Positions 1-5,619 of a DNA stretch of 14,242 nt are shown piece after piece. The notes under the pieces were generated by a model. The model saw only the letters and a list, made by a program, of their open reading frames with translations, was not told the DNA's origin and did not search any database. Every line of letters starts with the position of its first letter. Position 1 is the first letter of the stretch. The stretch comes from a bacterium (GTDB lineage Bacteria; Pseudomonadota; Alphaproteobacteria; Rs-D84). The position numbers and the translations under genes are program-made. The stretch is taken from NCBI GenBank assembly GCA_014802705.1, contig JAAVBR010000022.1:1-14242 (forward strand), given 5' to 3'.

Positions 1-188
1 CATTGTGATCTGGTACGTTCAAATACTTGGAAACAAAGAATTTTACTTTTGTCATTCCCGCGGCGGCGGGAGTGGGTCTCTCAACCTAATAAAGCACCGT
101 TCTTTTAATTTCATAGTCCCTATTCCCGCCTGCGCGGGAATGACAGGAGTTTTTAAGTTCTAAATTTAGAACGCACCAGATCACAATG
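1..188. repeat. MITE-like inverted-repeat element
   Basis: The first 20 bases (CATTGTGATCTGG... to TTC) match the reverse complement of 169-188 at 19 of 20 positions, enclosing 148 bp. A second inverted pair is nested inside: GTCATTCCCGC at 51-61 against GCGGGAATGAC at 134-144. Each inner arm also folds on itself: 53-61 with 66-74 (9 bp, one G-U), and 122-129 with 134-141 (8 bp, loop CTGC). A perfect 16-bp palindrome, GTTCTAAATTTAGAAC, lies at 157-172. No ORF is present. This organisation fits a non-coding palindromic repeat resembling the GTCATTCCCGC families of other proteobacteria. The left arm starts at the window edge, so the true end is unknown. An invertible segment is an alternative reading. 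Confidence 0.6.
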
Positions 189-189
189 G

Positions 190-209
190 ATCCCGGCCTT
201 CGACGGGAT
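190..209. repeat. Short palindromic repeat (ATCCCG/CGGGAT)
   Basis: ATCCCG at 190-195 pairs with CGGGAT at 204-209 around an 8-base loop. It directly follows the right arm of the 1-188 element. The wording GGATCCCGG...GGGATGACG resembles dispersed intergenic repeats seen in many alphaproteobacterial genomes. Bases 210-240 show nothing recognisable apart from the near-repeats GTTCTTAAGTTCTTAA. Confidence 0.45.
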
Positions 210-240
210 GACGTTCTTAAGTTCTTAAAAACGGATTAGG

Positions 241-352
241 TTCCCCTCTGGCAAGAGGGGTGGACGCGTAGCGGACGGGGTGTCGGAAACCCTCCCCGTC
301 GACTAACGTCGACACCCCTCCCACCGGGCCCCGCAGGGGCCCTGGAGGGGAA
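241..352. repeat. Large palindromic intergenic repeat
   Basis: The outer arms TTCCCCTC (241-248) and GAGGGGAA (345-352) are exact inverted copies. Inside are several stems: CCCCTCT/AGAGGGG (243-249 with 254-260), GGGGTGTCG/CGACACCCC (277-285 with 310-318), an alternative GACGGGG/CCCCGTC (274-280 with 294-300), and GGGCCCC/GGGGCCC (326-332 with 336-342). No gene is visible. This looks like a mobile palindromic repeat unit rather than a simple terminator. It sits just beyond the operon terminator at 357-400. Confidence 0.6.
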
Positions 353-356
353 TTGT

Positions 357-400
357 CACCCGATAAAAATCCCCCAGACGGGGGATTTTTTTATCGGGTG
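357..400 (-). terminator. Strong intrinsic terminator of the minus-strand operon
   Basis: The stem runs CACCCGATAAAAATCCCCC (357-375) against GGGGGATTTTTTTATCGGGTG (380-400): 19 pairs, a two-T bulge and loop AGAC. On the minus strand it ends GGGGGATTTTT, a canonical hairpin with U-run. The near-symmetry means it could also stop plus-strand transcription. The stop codon of the upstream minus-strand ORF (391-393) lies inside its 5' arm. Confidence 0.85.
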
Positions 401-789
401 CGCGGGCCCATGGCCAATAATTTGAAATTATTGGCGGCCGACCAGCGGGGCCGATGCCCCATCGCCATCACCGCCCGCATCAACATGACTTTGAACATGA
501 TGCGATCCAGACTGCCGTCCGCCAGACCACGAAAACCCTGCATAAAGCGTCTATGCGGCGTGCCCAGGCTGGGGCGCACGACACAGAACATATGCGGACC
601 AAAACTGTACGCCATGATCGACCCCCGACGATTTTGATGAATCGTCACGGTTTGCCCCACCCGCATTTTGGATTCAAATTCAATGGGCACACGGGCCATA
701 TTATTCAATCGGTCGGCTCGGATCATACAGACATCCACCGCCCCCATGGTCGGTTGAGTCGTCATTGATGTAATTTTATATTTTTCCAT
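391..789 (-). CDS. Hypothetical protein, 132 aa, downstream of tsf
   Basis: I do not recognise a family. The product is basic and methionine-rich. A soluble-looking first half contains VPIEFESKMRVGQTVTIHQ, followed by a stretch around IMFKVMLMRAVMAMG and a basic tail ending GPRTR. No signal peptide or classical motif is seen. The ATG at 787-789 has AGGAA immediately upstream, which is close for a ribosome-binding site; the next in-frame Met (codon 9) has none. The ORF lies between the tsf terminator (814-841) and a strong terminator that overlaps its stop codon, so it reads as the last, partly insulated gene of the rpsB-tsf transcript. Plus-strand ORFs across the same bases are rich in His, Arg and Pro and look like shadows. 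Being a real gene is likely but not certain; a PilZ-like or other small beta domain is possible but unsupported. Confidence 0.55.
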   Translation of the reverse strand: MEKYKITSMTTQPTMGAVDVCMIRADRLNNMARVPIEFESKMRVGQTVTIHQNRRGSIMAYSFGPHMFCVVRPSLGTPHRRFMQGFRGLADGSLDRIMFKVMLMRAVMAMGHRPRWSAANNFKLLAMGPRTR

Positions 790-813
790 TTCCTGTCTTT
801 TCCCTTATGACAT

Positions 814-841
814 AAAAAACCGGCCCCAATGGGCCGGTTTT
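814..841 (-). terminator. Intrinsic terminator after tsf
   Basis: AAAACCGGCCC (816-826), loop CAAT, GGGCCGGTTTT (831-841): an 11-bp stem. On the minus strand it is followed by a run of six T (positions 819 down to 814). It begins 18 bp after the tsf stop codon. The symmetric A/T flanks would let it act in both directions. Confidence 0.85.
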
Positions 842-858
842 ATTTCTTTGCCGTCGGC

Positions 859-1728
859 TTACCCCAGCATTTTGGCGACTTCGTCGGCCAAATTGTCTTC
901 GGCTTTTTCAATGCCTTCGCCCAGGACATAGTACGCAAAGCCCGTCAATTTGCCACCGGCCGCCGCGACCACCTGTTTCACGGTCTGGGACGGATCCATG
1001 ACGAACGGTTGTTCTTCCAAAACGGATTCCGCATAGTATTTGTTGATGCGGCCCGACACCATCTTTTCCACAACGGCGTCCGGTTTGCCGGCCGTCGCCC
1101 CGGATTCGATGAACACTTTCTTTTCGCGTTCCACCGCCGCCGGATCCACGTCATCAATCGTCATGAATTCGGGCTTGTTCGCGGCGATGTGCATGGCGAC
1201 CTTGGTCCCAATTTCGTCGATTTTGTCGGAATCCCCGTCAATGGCAACGATCACACCGATCTGGCCCATACCCGGGACCAACGCGTTGTGCACGTATGTA
1301 TAAATGTGATCCCCGGTAACCTTGGCGATACGGCGCAGGTTCATATTTTCCCCAATCGTCGAAATCGTCGCGGCAATGTCATCTTTGACCGCCGCCAACG
1401 TCGCGTCAAAATCCCCCTGCAATTCCAGGGCCTTGGACGCCACATCGGCCACCAATTTCTGGAACTTTTCGTTTTTCGCCACGAAATCGGTTTCCGCGTT
1501 CAATTCCACGACACAGCCCAACCGATCGCATTTCACGACGGTCACCAGGCCCGATGCCGCCACACGGCCGGCCTTGGACGCCGCCTTGACGATCCCCTTT
1601 TGGCGCAGCCAGTCCGCCGCCGCCTCGATATCGCCGTTTGTTTCGGTCAAGGCTTTTTTGCAATCCATCATCCCCGCGGATGTTTTTTCACGCAGTTCTT
1701 GGATCAATTTTGCTGTAATTTCCGCCAT
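859..1728 (-). CDS. tsf: Translation elongation factor Ts
   Basis: EF-Ts is the cytoplasmic nucleotide-exchange factor that releases GDP from EF-Tu during translation elongation. The 289-residue product starts MAEITAKLIQELREKTSAGM and has the N-terminal UBA-like helices with the family signature LREKTSAGMMDCKKAL. The EF-Tu-contacting motif TDFVAKNEKF follows, then the two core subdomains. Length matches the bacterial family (about 280-310). The frame stays open 7 codons farther upstream, but GGAG at 1735-1738 sits 6 nt before the ATG at 1726-1728, which fixes this start. It lies 74 bp downstream of rpsB, in the order conserved across bacteria, and is followed at once by a terminator. Confidence 0.97.
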   Translation of the reverse strand: MAEITAKLIQELREKTSAGMMDCKKALTETNGDIEAAADWLRQKGIVKAASKAGRVAASGLVTVVKCDRLGCVVELNAETDFVAKNEKFQKLVADVASKALELQGDFDATLAAVKDDIAATISTIGENMNLRRIAKVTGDHIYTYVHNALVPGMGQIGVIVAIDGDSDKIDEIGTKVAMHIAANKPEFMTIDDVDPAAVEREKKVFIESGATAGKPDAVVEKMVSGRINKYYAESVLEEQPFVMDPSQTVKQVVAAAGGKLTGFAYYVLGEGIEKAEDNLADEVAKMLG

Positions 1729-1765
1729 ATTTTTCTCCATTCTTTTCAAAGGGTTATTATGAATG

Positions 1766-1786
1766 CGGGGCGCGCGCGGCGCCCCG
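1766..1786 (-). promoter_or_regulatory. rpsB-tsf intergenic hairpin
   Basis: CGGGGCGC (1766-1773) pairs perfectly with GCGCCCCG (1779-1786) around a 5-base loop. It lies 17 bp after the rpsB stop and 37 bp before the tsf ribosome-binding site. On the minus strand no U-run follows (GCATTCATAATAACCC), so it is better read as an mRNA-stability element or weak attenuator than a full terminator. E. coli also has a partial terminator between these two genes. Confidence 0.6.
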
Positions 1787-1802
1787 AATGCATCCGCATC
1801 AA

Positions 1803-2654
1803 TTATTTATCCGCCTTGTCGGCCAATTTGCCACGGCGTTCCGCACGGGCTTCGGACGTTTTGGATTTCGCGCGGGCTTCCTTTTCCTTGACCCCGTCTT
1901 CGAAATCATCGGCCGCGGCCGCACGCATGTCGGATTCAACCTTTTTACCGGCCGCGCCGCCCAAACGTTTTTCAATACCGGACAAAATCGCATCCACGAA
2001 CAGATCGCAATACAGTTGCGTCGCACGCGCCGCGTCGTCGTTCCCCGGCACCGGGTAATCCACCATTTCCGGATTGGCGTTCGTATCGCAGATCGCGATC
2101 GTCGGGATATCCAACGTTTTCGCTTCGCGGACGGCGTTGATTTCACGCGGCACGTCAATCACGACCAACGCCTGGGGCGTGCCGTGCATTTCCAAAATCC
2201 CGCCGAAAATCCCACGCAGTTTTTCAACTTCTTTGGTCATGACGCCGACTTCTTTCTTGGTCAGACCCAATTTTTCCGCGTTTTCGATATCGGATTCCAT
2301 TTTCTTCAGACGACGAATCGACTGGGACACGGTGGTCCAGTTGGTCATCATCCCGCCCAACCAGCGGTTATTGACATAAAATTGCCCACAGCGTTCGGCG
2401 GCATCTTTGACGATGTCTTTGGCCTGATGCTTGGTGGCAACGAACAAAACCTTGCCCCCGGCGGCGGCGATCGCCTCTAACGCGACCAAGGCACGGTGCA
2501 TCAACGGGGCCGTTTTGTTCAAATTGATAATGTGAATTTTGTCTTTGACGCCATAAACGTACGGTGTCATCAGCGGATTCCAACGACGCGTATGGTGACC
2601 AAAGTGAACGCCCGCTTCCATCAGCTGTTTCATATTAAATGTCGGCAATGCCAT
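1803..2654 (-). CDS. rpsB: 30S ribosomal protein S2
   Basis: S2 binds the 30S subunit between head and body and is assembled late, together with S1. The 283-residue product begins MALPTFNMKQLMEAGVHFGH, with the S2 signatures AGVHFGHHTRRWNPLM near the N-terminus, NNRWLGGMMTNW mid-protein, and DIPTIAICDTNANPEMVDYP(V)PGNDDA toward the C-terminus. About 40 residues beyond the E. coli length form a charged Glu/Lys/Arg/Ala tail, a frequent alphaproteobacterial feature. The frame is open another 70 codons upstream, but AAGGA at 2662-2666, 7 nt before the ATG, and homology fix the start. It is the first gene of the operon with tsf. Confidence 0.97.
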   Translation of the reverse strand: MALPTFNMKQLMEAGVHFGHHTRRWNPLMTPYVYGVKDKIHIINLNKTAPLMHRALVALEAIAAAGGKVLFVATKHQAKDIVKDAAERCGQFYVNNRWLGGMMTNWTTVSQSIRRLKKMESDIENAEKLGLTKKEVGVMTKEVEKLRGIFGGILEMHGTPQALVVIDVPREINAVREAKTLDIPTIAICDTNANPEMVDYPVPGNDDAARATQLYCDLFVDAILSGIEKRLGGAAGKKVESDMRAAAADDFEDGVKEKEARAKSKTSEARAERRGKLADKADK

Positions 2655-2702
2655 GAATATATCCTTTTGTTTTCTGTTATTTTTCCTCGCCCTGGGCAAA
2701 TA

Positions 2703-2722
2703 CCGGAATTGTCTGTTTCCGG
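2703..2722 (-). promoter_or_regulatory. Hairpin in the rpsB leader
   Basis: Within the roughly 110-nt untranslated leader, CCGGAA (2703-2708) and TTCCGG (2717-2722) form a 6-bp stem with an 8-base loop. A competing pairing, TCTGT with ACAGA, uses part of the same bases (about 2712-2727). rpsB leaders in other bacteria mediate autoregulation by S2, so a regulatory fold is plausible here. The sequence does not match a leader motif I can name. Confidence 0.35.
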
Positions 2723-2771
2723 ACAGAAATCCGCCCCTGGGTTGTGTTCTTCGTGCCGTGCACGTGGGCGC

Positions 2772-2800
2772 ATTATGGCGCAATTGCCCCCAAAAATCAA
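2772..2800 (-). promoter_or_regulatory. Promoter of the rpsB-tsf operon
   Basis: Read on the minus strand: -35 TTGATT (2800-2795), a 17-base spacer, -10 CATAAT (2777-2772). The transcript would start near 2765, giving a leader of about 110 nt to the rpsB start. It is divergent from the protease promoter, with its -35 about 47 bp from the protease -35 box. Confidence 0.7.
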
Positions 2801-2814
2801 GCAAAAAGATACAT

Positions 2815-2863
2815 TTGACAAATATCAAAATTTTTGACAAATAATATTGACAAATGTTTGACA
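2815..2863 (+). repeat. Array of TTGACA(AAT) boxes upstream of the protease gene
   Basis: TTGACA occurs four times on the plus strand, at 2815, 2834, 2847 and 2858; the first three continue as TTGACAAAT. Starts are separated by 19, 13 and 11 bp in an AT-rich stretch quite unlike the surrounding coding DNA. One copy (2847) is placed as a -35 element. The others could be operator half-sites or alternative -35 boxes. Confidence 0.6.
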
Positions 2864-2874
2864 TGTACTATATT
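2847..2874 (+). promoter_or_regulatory. Promoter of the subtilase gene
   Basis: -35 TTGACA (2847-2852), a 16-base spacer, -10 TATATT (2869-2874). Transcription would begin near 2881, giving a leader of only about 20 nt containing AGGAG (2886-2890). TATAGT at 2875-2880 has no properly spaced -35, so it is less likely. Confidence 0.65.
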
Positions 2875-2900
2875 TATAGTGTGTGAGGAGATGATACGGA

Positions 2901-4766
2901 ATGAGAATGTTGCATCGGATCTTGACAGTTTCCTTGGCGGCGGCAGTTGTGGCGACGTCTGTGCCGGCCGTGGCCGCGGACAGCCGTTGTGCCAACGCCC
3001 TGTATCGGCGCAATCACGCGACGGAATGCGCCGCGGATAAAAAATTCTGGACCACATCCACTATCGGCTGGGTCAGCGGGGCGGTCGCGGCCCTGGGGAC
3101 GGGGTTGGCGGTCTTGGGCATGTCCGGCGGTGGCGCGGGCGCGGCCGATGCCACCCCGGCACCGACGACGGTCAACACCCACATGGCGACATTGACGGCC
3201 TATGACACGGTGGGATACACCGATCCGACCCTGTTGGCGGCGGCCGTGGCCGATAAAAAATATATGAACAACGCCAATCAGTACAATGACATTCGGGCGG
3301 CGTATGCCATGGCCCGCGGGTTCACAGGACAAAATTCCACCATTGCGATTTTGGACACCGGCAACGTCGGATATCACGGCGCCGCGGTTAAAAACCTGGT
3401 GGCGGGGGCCATCGCCCCGAACGCCACCGTCGACGCGTATCAAATTGTGGATGCGCGCGGCGAATTTTTACCCTATGCCCAGATTGGCGATATGATCGCG
3501 TCGGCGCGCGACGCCAACATCTTTAACGCCAGTTGGGGTGTCGAATCCCAGGCGCGCCTGAACGCCGACACCATCCGGTCCCGGGCCCAGTTGGAACGCC
3601 TGACCGATGCGCATATGATTGATGAAATGGTCAACGCCGCGGCGCGCGACGCGATCTTTGTCTGGGCCGCCGGCAACGAAGGCCGCACCCAGAGCACCGC
3701 GATGGCCGCCCTGCCCCGCGTGGTGCCGGAATTGGACGGGCACTTTGTCAATGTCGTGGCGTGGGACAGCGCGACGGGCGCCCTGGCCGATTACAGCAAC
3801 GCGTGCGGGGCCACCAAACTGTATTGCATCACGGCGCCGGGGTCGGATATGAATGTCGGGTTCGGCACCGCGTCGGGGACCAGTTTTGCCGCCCCCGTCG
3901 TGTCCGCCGCCATCGCCGTTATTCGCGAGGCCTGGCCGCACATGAGCGCCCACGAAATCACCCAGTTGCTGTTCACGACCGCGCGCGATTTGGGCGACGC
4001 CGGGGTGGATGATGTTTACGGTTGGGGCATGTTGGACCTGGAACGGGCGACACGCCCGGTCGGCGCCGCCATGGTGCCGTTGGACGACACAATGGTCCCG
4101 CTGCGCATGGCGTCCGTGCGTGGGGCCGCGGCCCGTGCGATCAAATCGGCCAACCTGGGGTTTGCGTTCTTTGACGCGTTTGGCCGTGCGTTTGACGCCG
4201 ATTTGAACGACAGCATTTCATTCCGCAACACATCACGCGCGGCGGCGCGCCTGGCGGGGGACGATGCCATCACCCTGGGGACCATCGGGGCACTGGAATT
4301 CGGTTTTGCCAAAAACACCCTGTTGACGGCGGACGGATTTTTGCAGACGGACGCAACACCCCTGGTCAGTTTTGTGGGATGGAACAATGCGTTCCAGTTG
4401 GGCAATGTGCGCCTGTTCCAGCGCAGCCGCCTGGGATGCGCCCGCATGAATGCGGCGGACGATTCCCTGATCCGTGATATTTCGCCGGTGTACACCGCCA
4501 ACGTGTCCCTGGGGGCCGCATGGGGGAATTGGACATTTGCCGTCGCGGCCGACGATATGGTACTGGGGGGACATATGACCCTGCACCTGCCGACGGGGCG
4601 CGGGGCGAACGGCGCCATCGTGTACCAGGATCACACCATTGATCTGGCGACGCGGCCGGCGGTGGAATACAGCGCGACATACCGCGGCATCACGGCCGCA
4701 TGGGTGGACAACCCGACGGGACGCGATGAATTCTATGTGGTGGCGCGCGGACGTATCCAATTCTAA
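2901..4766 (+). CDS. Secreted subtilisin-like (S8) serine protease with barrel-like C-terminus
   Basis: Residues 1-26 form a signal peptide with a probable cut after AVA. Two cysteines (C30, C43) follow, then a hydrophobic glycine-rich segment at about 54-78. The peptidase S8 domain covers about 130-385. The aspartate is in IAILDTG (D152) and the histidine in YHGAAV (H159). The oxyanion asparagine is in WAAGNEG (N259) and the nucleophile in SGTSFAAPV (S328). D and H are only 7 residues apart, where subtilases normally have 30 or more, so the D-H loop is missing. Residues about 390-621 are rich in alternating patterns and end EFYVVARGRIQF. The terminal Phe is typical of outer-membrane beta-barrels, so a small autotransporter-like protein is possible, though the segment is short for that family (about 230 residues against the usual 280). 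AGGAG lies 10 nt before the ATG; an ATG two codons later is an alternative. Substrate unknown. Confidence 0.85.
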   Translation: MRMLHRILTVSLAAAVVATSVPAVAADSRCANALYRRNHATECAADKKFWTTSTIGWVSGAVAALGTGLAVLGMSGGGAGAADATPAPTTVNTHMATLTAYDTVGYTDPTLLAAAVADKKYMNNANQYNDIRAAYAMARGFTGQNSTIAILDTGNVGYHGAAVKNLVAGAIAPNATVDAYQIVDARGEFLPYAQIGDMIASARDANIFNASWGVESQARLNADTIRSRAQLERLTDAHMIDEMVNAAARDAIFVWAAGNEGRTQSTAMAALPRVVPELDGHFVNVVAWDSATGALADYSNACGATKLYCITAPGSDMNVGFGTASGTSFAAPVVSAAIAVIREAWPHMSAHEITQLLFTTARDLGDAGVDDVYGWGMLDLERATRPVGAAMVPLDDTMVPLRMASVRGAAARAIKSANLGFAFFDAFGRAFDADLNDSISFRNTSRAAARLAGDDAITLGTIGALEFGFAKNTLLTADGFLQTDATPLVSFVGWNNAFQLGNVRLFQRSRLGCARMNAADDSLIRDISPVYTANVSLGAAWGNWTFAVAADDMVLGGHMTLHLPTGRGANGAIVYQDHTIDLATRPAVEYSATYRGITAAWVDNPTGRDEFYVVARGRIQF

Positions 4767-4783
4767 TGGGGCCGGGATTCGCG

Positions 4784-5404
4784 TCACATCACGATGGGCG
4801 GACCGGATTTATCAATCCCGCTGACCGCCATAAATCGGGTCAACGTGTCACGATGCACGCGCAGGCGCCGGGCGATTTCATAACGACTACTGCCGCTGTT
4901 TAACTTATCGCTGATATACTTTTCCCGTCCAATCAGTTTGCAGGCATTGCGACTGCCGCTGCGGCGGCCGACATGTTTACCTTCGGATTTCACACGGGCC
5001 AGGGCCTCTTTGGTGCGCTGGGAAATCAGGTTTCGTTCGATTTCCGCCGACAGACCAAACGCAAAGGCCAACACTTTACTGGTGATATCACTGCCCAGGC
5101 GATAGTTGTCTTTGATGGTCCATATTTTGGCCCCGACATCCATACAATAATGCAAGATACTCATAATCTGTAACAGATTACGTCCCAGTCGCGATAATTC
5201 AGACGCGATAATCAGGTCGTCTTTTTGAATACGTCGGATCAGGCGTCCCAACTTGCGCTTATTTAAATCTTTGGTGGCGGATATTGTTTCTTCGATCCAA
5301 CAATCTATGGTCAGTTCTTCCTTTTGACAAAACTTCAAGATTTCAAACCGCTGGTTTTCAGTGGTCTGATGATCTGTTGAAACACGTATGTATCCGTATA
5401 TCAC
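4784..5404 (-). CDS. Serine recombinase, Mpi/PinQ-type DNA invertase
   Basis: The 206-residue product is a small serine resolvase/invertase, an enzyme that cuts and rejoins DNA at paired sites through a phosphoserine bond. The catalytic domain opens MIYGYIRVSTDHQTTENQRF, with nucleophile S9. The family arginine motif ASELSRLGRNLLQ follows, then the long helix with LSAEIERNLISQRTKEAL. GKHVGRRSG leads into a C-terminal helix-turn-helix (SSRYEIARRLRVHRDTL). Overall wording, especially TENQRFEI, resembles the Bacteroides Mpi invertases. The start codon is GTG (5402-5404), set by a perfect AAAGGAGGT (5411-5419) 6 nt upstream. It is convergent with the protease gene, only 17 bp away and with no visible terminator between. 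The gene is distinctly more AT-rich than its neighbours, suggesting transfer. A Tn3-type resolvase is less likely given the small size and lone setting. Confidence 0.88.
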   Translation of the reverse strand: MIYGYIRVSTDHQTTENQRFEILKFCQKEELTIDCWIEETISATKDLNKRKLGRLIRRIQKDDLIIASELSRLGRNLLQIMSILHYCMDVGAKIWTIKDNYRLGSDITSKVLAFAFGLSAEIERNLISQRTKEALARVKSEGKHVGRRSGSRNACKLIGREKYISDKLNSGSSRYEIARRLRVHRDTLTRFMAVSGIDKSGPPIVM

Positions 5405-5553
5405 GGTATGACCTCCTTTGGCTTTGATAGTAAATTATTTGTCGAAAACAAGTTTTTTATATTCCTAGGCGTTCTAAAATGACACACAACTTTATGTTTT
5501 TACACAATTTTCTTTGCGTATCCAAAAATATCCCGCGATGGACATAAAAACCC
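5405..5553. other. AT-rich intergenic region upstream of the recombinase
   Basis: These bases separate the divergent recombinase and macroglobulin genes and are AT-rich. They contain the recombinase ribosome-binding site (5411-5419) and a small hairpin, TTGT/ACAA around CGAAA (5439-5451). A possible but weak minus-strand promoter is TTGTTT, 16 bases, TATCAA (about 5451-5424). I found no long inverted repeat that would mark an obvious recombinase crossover site. Confidence 0.4.
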
Positions 5554-5583
5554 TTGTCTTTTATGGAACGCGCGGGCTATGAT
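5554..5583 (+). promoter_or_regulatory. Promoter of the macroglobulin-pbpC operon
   Basis: -35 TTGTCT (5554-5559), an 18-base spacer ending GGGC, -10 TATGAT (5578-5583). Transcription should start near 5590, 30 nt before the ATG chosen for the next gene. The same extended -10, GGCTATGATGC(C/G)GGG, recurs at 13784-13799. The promoter overlaps upstream in-frame start codons (TTG 5554, ATG 5563), which argues they are not used. Confidence 0.7.
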
Positions 5584-5619
5584 GCGGGTATCCGGATTTT
5601 ACAAGGAAAGGCGAGAGGC

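Noticed and set aside
829..2480. Long plus-strand ORFs opposite tsf and rpsB
   Set aside because: They are rich in Phe, His and Arg with no motif, and are mirrors of two certain minus-strand genes in GC-rich DNA.
2655..2864. N-terminal extension of S2 by 70 codons
   Set aside because: It crosses the promoter and leader, and homology plus AAGGA at 2662-2666 place the start at 2654.
4767..4783. Terminator between the convergent protease and recombinase genes
   Set aside because: The 17-bp gap holds no stem with a T-run.
5554..5619. Upstream starts for the macroglobulin (TTG 5554, ATG 5563)
   Set aside because: Both codons lie in the -35/spacer of the promoter, upstream of the predicted transcript start. 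The ATG at 5620 has AAGGAAAGG before it and begins a sensible basic membrane anchor.
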